Assembly: GCA_039028695.1 (NCBI GenBank)
Contig: JBCCHN010000068.1
Coordinates: 1 to 26,481, forward strand
Origin: JANQKX01 sp039028695
GTDB taxonomy: Bacteria; Pseudomonadota; Alphaproteobacteria; Kiloniellales; Kiloniellaceae
Length of the DNA: 26,481 nucleotides
Reading direction: 5' to 3'
Positions 15,352 to 23,116 of the stretch are shown piece after piece. Below the pieces are notes generated by a model that was not told the origin of the DNA, did no database searches, and saw only the letters and a list, made by a program, of their open reading frames with translations. The position numbers and the translations under genes are program-made. Position 1 is the stretch's first letter. Every line of letters begins with the position of its first letter.

Positions 15352-15367
15352 CCTCCACTTCTGGAGG
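15352..15367 (+). other. Small hairpin in the tmoX leader
   Basis: CCTCCA and TGGAGG form perfect 6-bp arms around the loop CTTC. It lies about 58 bp upstream of tmoX. The CCTCC arm could also pair with the tmoX ribosome site GAGGAGG, which would lower translation; this is speculative. Confidence 0.4.
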
Positions 15368-15424
15368 ATCTGAAAAGGACGATGAGGAGCGGACCAAACC
15401 GCCCCCCCGAACGAGGAGGAAAGA

Positions 15425-16384
15425 ATGAAATCAGTAAAGTATGTGATGGCGTCGGCCTGTATGGGCGCCATGATGGCTTTTTCGGTCGGTGCCATGGCCG
15501 AGTCGTCGGATCCCATTAAGGTGCCGATCCATAATTGGTCCAGTCAGATTGTCGGCGCCAACATTGTCGGAAAGATCCTGAACGAGGCTGGCTATGAGGT
15601 GGAATATATCCCAGCCGACAGTCAGGTAGTTTACACCTCCATGTGCGAGGGTGACATAGACTTGGTGCATGAAGTTTGGCAAGGCGCTTTCGGTGTGGCC
15701 TTTGAAAAGGTTGTGGACGAGGGCTGCGTGGTCGATGCCGCGACCCACGATGCCAAAACCCGTGAGGAATGGTGGTATCCCGCCTATGTTGAAGAGGCCT
15801 GCCCCGGCTTGCCCGATTGGGAAGCATTGAACAATTGCGCCGAGCTCTTTACCTCGCCCGAAACCGCGCCCAAGGGCCGTTTCTTGGCCGGTCCCGTGGA
15901 CTGGTTGAAGCATGACCACGAGCGTGTCGAGGGTTTGGGCATGAACTTCGAAGTGGTGAACGCAGGTTCCGCCGCTGCTCTATGGGCCGAATTGGATTCC
16001 GCTTCCAAGCGCAATGCGCCCATCGTGCTGTTCAACTGGACGCCCAACTTCATCGAAGCCATCTACGAGGGCAAATTCATCGAGTTTCCCGAGTATGGCG
16101 AGGGTTGCTTGGATGATCCCGCGTGGGGCCTCAATCCGGAAAAGACCTACGATTGCGGCAACCCCAAGGATGGCTATCTGAAAATCGGTGTCTGGGAAGG
16201 CATGCCGGAAAAATGGCCGGGTGCTTATGGCATCGTGCAAAAGATGAACTTTTCCAACCTGGATATTGCCGTGATGGCCAAGCTGGCCGATGTGGACGGC
16301 ATGGAGCCTGAAGAGGCCGCCGACCAATGGTTGGCTGATAATGAAGCCAGGTGGCGCGGCTGGGTCGATGGAGCCGGCAGCTAA
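15425..16384 (+). CDS. tmoX: Periplasmic TMAO/betaine-binding protein TmoX
   Basis: This 319-aa protein of the OpuAC/ProX family delivers a quaternary or tertiary amine to the TmoW-TmoV importer. It has a signal peptide (MKSVKYVM, hydrophobic core, cleavage after AMA at about residue 25). The mature part carries many tryptophans (VHEVWQGAF, REEWWYPAY, GPVDWLKHD, VLFNWTPNF, GVWEGMPEKWPG) of the kind that build the aromatic cage for methylated nitrogen. The overall sequence resembles TmoX of Ruegeria. A glycine betaine or choline protein is the main alternative; TorTSR and tmm nearby favour TMAO. GAGGAGGAAAG gives a strong ribosome site. It heads the operon, divergent from torR, and is followed by an attenuator-like hairpin. 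Confidence 0.87.
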   Translation: MKSVKYVMASACMGAMMAFSVGAMAESSDPIKVPIHNWSSQIVGANIVGKILNEAGYEVEYIPADSQVVYTSMCEGDIDLVHEVWQGAFGVAFEKVVDEGCVVDAATHDAKTREEWWYPAYVEEACPGLPDWEALNNCAELFTSPETAPKGRFLAGPVDWLKHDHERVEGLGMNFEVVNAGSAAALWAELDSASKRNAPIVLFNWTPNFIEAIYEGKFIEFPEYGEGCLDDPAWGLNPEKTYDCGNPKDGYLKIGVWEGMPEKWPGAYGIVQKMNFSNLDIAVMAKLADVDGMEPEEAADQWLADNEARWRGWVDGAGS

Positions 16385-16392
16385 CTTTTAAT

Positions 16393-16441
16393 TCCCGGCA
16401 CCCTGGCATCCCGTCATGGGCTGCTTTGGTGCCGGGATTTT
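16393..16441 (+). terminator. Attenuator-type terminator between tmoX and tmoW
   Basis: TCCCGGCACC (16393-16402) pairs perfectly with GGTGCCGGGA (16428-16437), with a smaller CCC/GGG hairpin inside the loop, followed by TTTT. It probably ends part of the transcripts after tmoX, giving binding protein in excess over TmoW and TmoV. The remainder of the 249-bp gap to tmoW shows no gene; an AT-rich tract at about 16565-16590 could hold a minor promoter. Confidence 0.65.
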
Positions 16442-16633
16442 CCCTGCACTCTTGTTACCCTTCGAATTTTGAAGTCCCCCCATTATCGGGTAAGATGGCT
16501 TTTGGGCTATGGTGGCCTTTGGGGTAGGGTAACGGGCAGCCGGTCGATTGTCGCTCTTGGGGGATCAATCAAAAATCAAATAATAATTCGGCCTGCAGCC
16601 TTAAACCGAACAGGGTTCTTGGGGAGAGCATGA

Positions 16634-17707
16634 ATGAGTGACGCCATATTGCAGTGTCGGAATGTTTGGAAGCTCTACGGCGATGATCCGGAGGGCTTTT
16701 TGCAAAGTCACAACGGCAATCCTGATTTCGAAACCATTCAAAAGGCCGGCTATATTCCGGCAGTTCGGGATGCGTCCTTGGATGTATATTCCGGTGAAAT
16801 TCTGGTCATCATGGGGTTGTCCGGCTCCGGTAAGTCCACGCTGGTGCGCTGTCTCTCCCGTTTGATTGATGCGACGGGTGGTGAGATTCTCTTTGAAGGC
16901 AGCGATCTTTTGCGGGCCAGCGAGAAAGAAATGATCGAATTGCGGCGCCACCGCATGGGCATGGTCTTTCAAAATTTTGCCCTTTTGCCCCATCGTACCG
17001 TCCTGCAAAACGTGGCCTTCCCCCTTGAGGTTCAGGGAGAAGACCGCCCGACCCGGGAAGAACGGGCCAAACAAATGATCGAGCTGGTGGGTCTTCAGGG
17101 ACGTGAAGGCTATTACCCCCGCGAATTGTCGGGCGGACAGCAACAGCGGGTCGGCATTGCCCGGTCTTTGGCCGTGGGTCCGGATCTGTGGTTCCTGGAC
17201 GAACCTTTTTCCGCGCTGGACCCCTTGATCCGGCGGGAAATGCAGAATGAGTTTCTGCGCCTTCAGGCCATGCTGCACAAAACAATCGTCTTCATCACCC
17301 ACGACTTTGACGAGGCAATCCGCCTGGCCGATCGCATCGCCATCATGAAGGACGGTGCCATTGATCAGTTGGGCACCGCCGAGGAGCTTATCACCCATCC
17401 CGCCACCGACTATGTCCGCGAGTTCACCAAGGAAATCTCTCGCGATAAGTTACTGACGGTACAGAGCATCATGTCGGTCAATGGTGCGGCACCGGACCTG
17501 GACGCGCTGAGCGATACGATCAGCGGTGACGAAAAGCTGGCTGCCGCGGCCGGGCGACTCTTGCGCGCGGGCGGGCCTGTTAAGGTTCTCAATGCCGAGG
17601 GCGTGGCCGTGGGGGTGGTCACCCGTGATCAGGTTGTGGATGCCCTATTCGGGGATGGGGTCGACTCAGGAACGGCTGAAAAGTCAGGACACGAGGCTGC
17701 GCCATGA
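16634..17707 (+). CDS. tmoW: ABC importer ATPase TmoW (ProV/OpuAA type)
   Basis: This 357-aa ATPase powers TMAO/betaine-type uptake. Before the core domain is the extension typical of ProV-type ATPases (VWKLYGDDPEGFLQ, then a segment before IPAVRDASLDV). Motifs: Walker A GLSGSGKST (61-69), Q-loop in VFQNFALLPH, signature LSGGQQQR (165-172), Walker B WFLDEP (186-191), switch His223. The C-terminal stretch after about residue 265 (SIMSVNG, VKVLNAEGVAVGVVTRDQVVDALFG) looks like a single reduced CBS-type unit that may sense ionic strength or a nucleotide. ATG at 16634 follows GGGGAGAG. An earlier ATG at 16630 is out of frame and ends after three codons. The stop overlaps the tmoV start by 4 nt. 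Confidence 0.92.
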   Translation: MSDAILQCRNVWKLYGDDPEGFLQSHNGNPDFETIQKAGYIPAVRDASLDVYSGEILVIMGLSGSGKSTLVRCLSRLIDATGGEILFEGSDLLRASEKEMIELRRHRMGMVFQNFALLPHRTVLQNVAFPLEVQGEDRPTREERAKQMIELVGLQGREGYYPRELSGGQQQRVGIARSLAVGPDLWFLDEPFSALDPLIRREMQNEFLRLQAMLHKTIVFITHDFDEAIRLADRIAIMKDGAIDQLGTAEELITHPATDYVREFTKEISRDKLLTVQSIMSVNGAAPDLDALSDTISGDEKLAAAAGRLLRAGGPVKVLNAEGVAVGVVTRDQVVDALFGDGVDSGTAEKSGHEAAP

Positions 17708-19695
17708 CAGCTGCGGACCTAGAGGTCTCCCCTTCACAGGGCAGTGCCGCGCCGAAGCGGAGCAATGCCTATTTGGGGGTGGCCCTGGTTCTTGCGCCTT
17801 TTGTGCTCCTTATAGCTTTGAGGCCTATCTTGCCGCAATGGGCCGATGTGTGGCCCGACGCCTGGGCGGTCCCCTTCGTGGACTGGGTGAATGCCATCGT
17901 CGGCGTATTGACCAAATACGAGATCCTCGGCCTCTTTACGGTGAAAGATGTAACCCGGGCCGTTGCGGAAGTCGTCGAATGGCCTCTGGATTTTGTCCAA
18001 GGCCTCCTGGTATCGGGCTTCCGCGGATTGGGACTGCCGGCCCTGCCCTGGATTATGATCGTCGGCTTGGCGGCCATCTTGGGCTGGTGGCTCAAGGGTT
18101 GGCGGCTGGCCCTGCTGGCCGGCGGCTGCATTTTCTATATCGCGCTCTTTGGCAAGTGGAAGCTTTCCATGATTACCCTCTCGGTGATTCTGGTAGCCGC
18201 CCCCATAGCCGGCTTGGCCGGGTTGTTTTTGGGGATTGCGGCGGTCAAGTGGCGTGGATTCGAGCGAATGCTGTGGCCGATCCTGAATGTCATGCAGTCC
18301 ATGCCCCATTTCTCCTACTTGATACCGGTCGCGGTTTTTATCGGCGTGTCCCACCGGGCCGGTGCCATTGCAACTATCCTCTTTGCCATTCCGCCTATGA
18401 CCCGTCTCACCATCCTTGGCCTGCGTGGTGTAGGGCAAGAGGTCATCGAGGCCGGTGTCATGGCAGGCTGCACCTCCCGTCAAATGCTCTGGAAGGTGCG
18501 GGTACCTGCAGCGCGCCATATGCTCATGGTCGGGGTCAATCAGGTCATCATGCAATGCCTGGCCATGGTCGTAATCGCCTCCTTCGTGGGGGCCAAAGGC
18601 TTGGGTCAGGATCTCCTCTTCCGGCTGCAGTCCTTGCGCATTGGCCAGGCTTTGGAGATCGGGGTTGCCATCGTCTTTATCGCCGTGATGCTGGACCGTC
18701 TATCTCTGGCTCTCAGTGAAAAGCAGCCCGAACAGATAAAATCAGGTCCCTTCTGGCAGGTGCATCCCTTCTTGAGCGCGGCGGGCGCGGTTATCATCTT
18801 GTCGATCATCGCCGCCTTTATCACGCCGGTGGCCCAGGTCTATCCCAAGGCTTGGACCATCACCACGGCTCCCTTCTGGGACGCCCTAGTGGATTTCGTG
18901 ACCATCTATCTGCATGATCCCCTCTCGATTTTTAGGGACGGTTTATTGATCCATGTGCTGATTCCCCTGCGTAGTTTTTTTCAATGGATCCCCTGGGTTG
19001 CCGTCGCCGCCCTGGTGGCGGCAATCGGGTGGCGCTTGGGTGGCCTGCGCTTGGCCATCACCAGTTCCGCCTTTGTGGTCTATATCGCCCTTACCGGTTA
19101 TTGGGAGCGGGCCTCGATCACCGCCTATATGGTCTTTTTTGCCCTTTTGGTCTGCGTGGCTTTTGGACTGCCCCTGGGTATCTGGGCGGCTAAGACCGAG
19201 ACGCGGGCCTCGGTGGTGCGCTTTTTGTGTGACACCTTCCAAACCTTCCCCTCCTTCATTTACCTGATTCCGGTGATCATGCTGTTTCAGGTGGGTGATG
19301 TGGCCGCCATTTCCGCCATCGTCATCTATGCTTCCATCCCCACGGTGCGTTACACCATCCTGGGCCTGCGGGCCGTGCCCCATCAAACCATCGAGGGGGC
19401 TATCACCTCGGGCTGTACGCCACGCCAGGTCTTGTGGAAGGTGCGCATGCCGCTGGCTTTGCCCGAGATTATGTTGGGCGTCAATCAGACCATCATGTTT
19501 GCTCTCTTCATGGTGATCATCGCCGCCTTTATCGGGACCAAGGATCTGGGTCAGGAAATCTTTCGGGCGTTGACCTTTGCCGATGCGGGCAAGGGTTTGG
19601 TTGTGGGCTTCTGTGTGGCTGCCATCGGCTTGACTGCCGATCAACTCATCACAGTTTGGGCGGAGAAGCGCAAAAAGATTCTCGGCTTGGCCTAG
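17704..19695 (+). CDS. tmoV: One-piece double permease TmoV (ProW type)
   Basis: This 663-aa inner-membrane protein contains two tandem permease halves of similar design (about residues 20-335 and 345-660). Each half has an outer-facing spacer of about 80 residues, several membrane spans, and one coupling motif: EVIEAGVMAGCTSRQMLWKV near residue 245 and QTIEGAITSGCTPRQVLWKV near residue 562. The likeness of the halves points to an old duplication and fusion, so one polypeptide replaces the homodimer used by ProW. Long fused permeases are known for TMAO-type importers. It begins in an ATGA overlap with tmoW and is followed after 19 bp by an MFS transporter gene. Confidence 0.92.
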   Translation: MTAADLEVSPSQGSAAPKRSNAYLGVALVLAPFVLLIALRPILPQWADVWPDAWAVPFVDWVNAIVGVLTKYEILGLFTVKDVTRAVAEVVEWPLDFVQGLLVSGFRGLGLPALPWIMIVGLAAILGWWLKGWRLALLAGGCIFYIALFGKWKLSMITLSVILVAAPIAGLAGLFLGIAAVKWRGFERMLWPILNVMQSMPHFSYLIPVAVFIGVSHRAGAIATILFAIPPMTRLTILGLRGVGQEVIEAGVMAGCTSRQMLWKVRVPAARHMLMVGVNQVIMQCLAMVVIASFVGAKGLGQDLLFRLQSLRIGQALEIGVAIVFIAVMLDRLSLALSEKQPEQIKSGPFWQVHPFLSAAGAVIILSIIAAFITPVAQVYPKAWTITTAPFWDALVDFVTIYLHDPLSIFRDGLLIHVLIPLRSFFQWIPWVAVAALVAAIGWRLGGLRLAITSSAFVVYIALTGYWERASITAYMVFFALLVCVAFGLPLGIWAAKTETRASVVRFLCDTFQTFPSFIYLIPVIMLFQVGDVAAISAIVIYASIPTVRYTILGLRAVPHQTIEGAITSGCTPRQVLWKVRMPLALPEIMLGVNQTIMFALFMVIIAAFIGTKDLGQEIFRALTFADAGKGLVVGFCVAAIGLTADQLITVWAEKRKKILGLA

Positions 19696-19714
19696 CGACG
19701 GGGAAGACGGCGAG

Positions 19715-20890
19715 GTGGGCGAGGACCGGCATATCAGATCGCCCCGATTGGCGTTCGTGGCTGCGCTCTTGCTCAGCGCCTCACTTGGTACCATCCATGC
19801 TTTTAGTGTCCTGATCGAGCCTTTGGAATCGAGCTATCAGGCAAACCGTGGAGCTGTCTCCTTCATTTACTCTCTAGCCTTGGTCAGTTTGACAGTTGCG
19901 GTTTTGCTCAGTCATCGCGTGTTTGAAAGGTGTTCGCCGGCGGCAATTATTCTGACCGTTGCGGGTGGGGTCTCCTTTGGTCTCCTGACGGCCGGAATGG
20001 GGGACACATTATTTTCCGCTATCCTCGGATACGGCCTGATATTTGGGTTCGCCAATGGCCTTGGCTATGCCTTGGCACTACAGTTGGCCGGACACGCTTA
20101 TCCCGACCGAAGGGGAATTTTCATGGGAGCGGTGACCGCCATCTATGCCCTCGGCGCTTTGCTTCAGGCCCAGTTTCTACAGACCTTTTTGGATGCCTTT
20201 GGCCTCGGCGGCGCCTTTTATGCCTGGGCGATTTCATTGGTCCTCTTCATCATCATGGCAGCCGCTGCGGCCAGGAAGTCGGCAATCGGTCTTTCCAAAG
20301 AGCCAGCGAAATCCCGTGTAGCGGCCAAACCCCTCGCGAAGGCCCATTTGGCATGGCTCTGGACAGGGTACTTTACGGGTTGTACCGCCGGCCTCATGGC
20401 CATTGGCCATGCAGCGGCTCTGGTATCGGCAGCCGGTGGCTCCGCGGCTTTGGCGGCTCTCGGTATAGTTATTATTTCGCTGGGTAATGGCGTGGCGGGA
20501 CTCCTGGCGGGCTATGGGGCGGACCGCTTTTCTTTGCGCCTCTTGATGGCTACACTACCGGTGATCTCCATTGTGGGGTTGCTGGCGCTGGCGGTTGTCG
20601 ATGACCCCGCGGCAGCCATTGTGGCACTGGGTGTCGTGGGCTTTGCCTATGGGGCCATCATTTCTATTTATCCCGTAGCCGCCTCCCGCTTTTTTGGATT
20701 AGCTGCGGGTGCCAAGGCCTATGGCATCATCTTTACCGCTTGGGGTGTTGCCGGGATGGTGGGTCCCCTCATGGCCGGGCATTTCTACGACAGCAGCGGC
20801 AGCTACGCGCTTGCGCTTTATCTTGCCGCCGGGATTGCCGTTCTTTCCAGCCTGGCCATCGTTTTCATGCCCAAAGTCAATCCGACGTAG
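19715..20890 (+). CDS. MFS transporter, oxalate-formate-antiporter/monocarboxylate-like
   Basis: This 391-aa inner-membrane protein has about 12 hydrophobic spans, with a polar central loop around residues 187-208 (RKSAIGLSKEPAKS) dividing two halves of six. The first span segment SLGTIHAFSVLIEPLESSY and the following GAVSFIYSLAL resemble the OFA/monocarboxylate branch of the major facilitator superfamily. The start is GTG after a GGCGAG-containing leader, 19 bp after tmoV, so it probably belongs to the tmoXWV operon. The substrate is unknown; exporting or exchanging a demethylation product such as formate is one possibility but is not shown by the sequence. Its 3' end overlaps the convergent 97-aa gene by 14 bp. 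Confidence 0.87.
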   Translation: MGEDRHIRSPRLAFVAALLLSASLGTIHAFSVLIEPLESSYQANRGAVSFIYSLALVSLTVAVLLSHRVFERCSPAAIILTVAGGVSFGLLTAGMGDTLFSAILGYGLIFGFANGLGYALALQLAGHAYPDRRGIFMGAVTAIYALGALLQAQFLQTFLDAFGLGGAFYAWAISLVLFIIMAAAAARKSAIGLSKEPAKSRVAAKPLAKAHLAWLWTGYFTGCTAGLMAIGHAAALVSAAGGSAALAALGIVIISLGNGVAGLLAGYGADRFSLRLLMATLPVISIVGLLALAVVDDPAAAIVALGVVGFAYGAIISIYPVAASRFFGLAAGAKAYGIIFTAWGVAGMVGPLMAGHFYDSSGSYALALYLAAGIAVLSSLAIVFMPKVNPT

Positions 20891-21170
20891 CTGGGGGCGC
20901 CTCGCCGGCCTTGTCCGAAACCTCTTGACCCCATTGAAAGAATCCTTTGGCCGCCTCGGTCAGTCGGTCGCGATGCTGGTCATCCGCGGCAATCCAAATG
21001 ATGACCCAGGAAATCGCCGTAGTGGCCACTAGGGCTTGGAATGCCGACTTGACCCGAGGGCGGTTAAGGAATTCGGTCAGCCGCTGTCGATTGCTGTGGA
21101 AGGTTGTCCAGAACCACCCGATCAAGCGAAAGGGGGCCAAAAAGTAAGCCTTAAGAAATTCCCGGGACAC
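20877..21170 (-). CDS. Small single-span membrane protein, 97 aa
   Basis: I do not recognise this protein. It starts with an amphipathic, aromatic-rich segment (SREFLKAYFLAPFRLIGWFWTTF), has one membrane span at about residues 43-62 (FQALVATTAISWVIIWIAA), and ends in a charged tail. The start is GTG, with an in-frame stop two codons upstream, and no convincing ribosome site is visible. It is the last gene on the strand of the tmm cluster, 35 bp after the cupin gene, and overlaps the MFS gene end by 14 bp. The well-formed membrane protein pattern argues for a real gene, but the weak start lowers confidence. Confidence 0.55.
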   Translation of the reverse strand: MSREFLKAYFLAPFRLIGWFWTTFHSNRQRLTEFLNRPRVKSAFQALVATTAISWVIIWIAADDQHRDRLTEAAKGFFQWGQEVSDKAGEAPPATSD

Positions 21171-21205
21171 GGTCTAACGCTTATCTATGGAGGGATCCTC
21201 ATGCC

Positions 21206-21562
21206 TTATCCGGATTGTTTGGGCTTGCCCCAGTCAAAGCCAATCAGGAAACAACCGGTCTCACTGCGTGAATTGTGCTGGCTACCCGGCGGATAGCTGA
21301 CGAAGTCGCCGGGCCCCAGCTTGGTGCCGTCGGGCTCGATCAAGTCGCCTTCCAGGATGAGGAAGTCCTCCATGCCACGATGCTCATGCCAGATGGTCTC
21401 CGCGCCGGCCTGCATGCGGATGGCGTAGCAGCCATTTGCGTCGTCATTGTAGGTCAGCGGCAGCCATTCCATGTCTTCCTGTTTGGGGCCTTCCATGTCG
21501 TAGACCCGGAATTTCGCGTCATAGATATTGGTGATCTGGCGACCCTTAGCGTGTTCGGACAT
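21206..21562 (-). CDS. Small single-domain cupin downstream of tmm
   Basis: This 118-aa protein folds as one cupin. Motif 1 is IWHEHRGMEDFLILEGDL with the likely metal ligands His58? to Glu within HEH...E, and motif 2 is PGDFVSYPPGSQHNS with a further His. The residues are those of a metal-binding cupin, so it may be an enzyme rather than only a fold. There is no signal peptide. AAGGA lies upstream of the ATG. It follows tmm on the same strand with 88 bp between, a gap filled by a strong hairpin. Position suggests a role in trimethylamine or TMAO metabolism or in sensing its products, but nothing in the sequence defines the substrate. The exact residue numbers of the ligands were not checked. 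Confidence 0.85.
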   Translation of the reverse strand: MSEHAKGRQITNIYDAKFRVYDMEGPKQEDMEWLPLTYNDDANGCYAIRMQAGAETIWHEHRGMEDFLILEGDLIEPDGTKLGPGDFVSYPPGSQHNSRSETGCFLIGFDWGKPKQSG

Positions 21563-21600
21563 GATTTTCAGTCCTTCTACCTTATTTTATTTTTGCCGCG

Positions 21601-21644
21601 CCCGCGTTTCCCGTCAGGCCGCTGTGGGCCGGACGGGAAGCGGG
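21601..21644 (-). other. Intercistronic hairpin between tmm and the cupin gene
   Basis: TTCCCGTC-A-GGCC pairs with GGCC-G-GACGGGAA around a 6-nt loop (one A/G mismatch), with additional CCCGC/GCGGG pairing outside. No T run follows on the minus strand, so it is probably an mRNA-stability or processing element that protects the tmm message rather than a terminator. Confidence 0.6.
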
Positions 21645-21650
21645 TCGGCA

Positions 21651-23006
21651 TTATTCGGCCGGATCGGTCTGCAGGTAACTCTCAAGAGAATCGTCCAGGG
21701 CGTCTTTCCATTTTGTATGATGGACCGGCGCCATGGTCCCTGTCATCACCGACTTATAGCCGTTGTCCCGGAAGGTCATTATATCGAGTTTTTTGTGTTT
21801 TTTCCATTGGTAGAAGGCTTCATTGGCCCCTTCAATGTCGAAACTGGGATAATCTGTCAGCTCGATCAGGCGCCGGGTGTAGTCTCCCTGATAGGCGATG
21901 CAGGCATAGTCATCGGCCAGGTCGTCTTCCTCGTTGCGCCAATGGGCGATGTCCTTGTCCATCTCCTCTTTCGAGGCGGGCACCTCCAGGCGCCCCATTA
22001 TCACGTCTCGGGCGTACCAGGCTTGGGCATCAAACATGTTGAAGGTGTACCACTGATCCTGCATGCCCAGATAAAGCAGCCTGGGATTGGCGGTCCAAAC
22101 CACCCCGTTATAAAGATCGACGGGATAGAGCCGGTTGTTGGTTTTGAGTTTCAGCTCCTCGGCCATGAAGGGGAAGTGGTGCAAATAGCCGGTGCAGAGG
22201 ATGATGGCGTCCACCTCGGCGGTGGTGCCATCCTTAAAAGTGGCGGTATTTTTCTCCACCTTCTGCAAGAGTGGAACCTCTTTCCAATTATCCGGCCAGT
22301 CATAGCCCATGGGCGCGGTGCGGTGGCTGACGGTGATCGACTTGGCCCCGTATTTCCAGCACTGCGAGCCAATGTCCTCGGCCGAGTAACTGGTGCCGAT
22401 GATCAGGATGTCCTTATCCTTGAACTCCATGGCGTCGCGGAAGTCATGGGCATGTAGGACCCGGCCGTTAAAGGTCTCGAAGCCTTCGAACTGGGGCACG
22501 TTGGGGGTGGAGAAGTGACCGCTTGCGACCACTACAAAGTCGAACTCTTCGGTATACTCCCTGTCCTTTTCATGGTCCTTGACGGTGACCGTGAAAAGAC
22601 CCGAACCCTCGTCGAAGGTGACGTGGCGAACCGGGCTTTTGAAGCGAATCCACTTGCGTACGTCGGCTTTTTCTACCCGGCCCTTGATATAGTCGAAGAG
22701 CACGGCCCGCGGCGGGTAAGACGCGATTGGCCGGCCAAAATGTTCCTCAAAGCTATAGTCGGCGAATTCCAAGCCTTCCTTGGGTCCATTGGACCAAAGG
22801 TAGCGATACATGGAGCCGTGGACCGGTTCCCCGTGTTCGTCTAGGCCGGTACGCCAGGTGTAGTTCCACAGGCCGCCCCAATCATCCTGCTTTTCAAAAC
22901 AAACGATCTCGGGGATCTCCGCGCCCTTGTTGGCGGCTGACTGAAAGGCCCGAAGTTGCGCCAATCCCGATGGCCCGGCGCCGATGACCGCAACCCTTTT
23001 ACCCAT
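21651..23006 (-). CDS. tmm: Trimethylamine monooxygenase (flavin-containing)
   Basis: Tmm is a cytosolic FAD- and NADPH-dependent enzyme that oxidises trimethylamine to trimethylamine N-oxide, and can act on related amines and sulfides. The 451-aa product has the FAD motif GAGPSG (residues 9-14), the FMO fingerprint F179-N-G181-RVL-H185-AHD-F189, and the NADPH motif GTSYSAED (204-211), including the tyrosine (207) seen in characterised Tmm enzymes. Long stretches such as KYGAKSITVSHRTAPMG and MFDAQAWYARD match my memory of marine Tmm sequences. AGGAGGAGG precedes the ATG. It lies 110 bp after livF on the same strand and before the cupin. Its product is the presumed ligand of TorT and TmoX. 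Confidence 0.96.
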   Translation of the reverse strand: MGKRVAVIGAGPSGLAQLRAFQSAANKGAEIPEIVCFEKQDDWGGLWNYTWRTGLDEHGEPVHGSMYRYLWSNGPKEGLEFADYSFEEHFGRPIASYPPRAVLFDYIKGRVEKADVRKWIRFKSPVRHVTFDEGSGLFTVTVKDHEKDREYTEEFDFVVVASGHFSTPNVPQFEGFETFNGRVLHAHDFRDAMEFKDKDILIIGTSYSAEDIGSQCWKYGAKSITVSHRTAPMGYDWPDNWKEVPLLQKVEKNTATFKDGTTAEVDAIILCTGYLHHFPFMAEELKLKTNNRLYPVDLYNGVVWTANPRLLYLGMQDQWYTFNMFDAQAWYARDVIMGRLEVPASKEEMDKDIAHWRNEEDDLADDYACIAYQGDYTRRLIELTDYPSFDIEGANEAFYQWKKHKKLDIMTFRDNGYKSVMTGTMAPVHHTKWKDALDDSLESYLQTDPAE

Positions 23007-23116
23007 GAATCCTCCTCCTTATTTTACTGTACGTTGCCTTGCCGCCGCTCGGCTTTGTCATTCCCACTCGTTCAATAAATGTCAGCGCGTTCAAGCGACG
23101 GCATTACTCTAAAAAA

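Noticed and set aside
16455..16533. GTTACCC ... GGGTAAC inverted repeat upstream of tmoW
   Set aside because: Arms are only 7 bp and about 65 bp apart; such a match is expected by chance.
16601..17398. 265-codon frame antisense to tmoW
   Set aside because: Fully covered by an ABC ATPase with all motifs on the plus strand.
17526..18719. 397-codon open frame on the plus strand
   Set aside because: It overlaps tmoW and tmoV in another frame, is rich in Arg, Gly, His and Cys with no domain, while the two overlapped genes have clear motifs.
21528..22457. 309-codon frame antisense to tmm
   Set aside because: It is the mirror of a well-conserved gene with a low-complexity hydrophobic/Gly composition and no recognisable motif.
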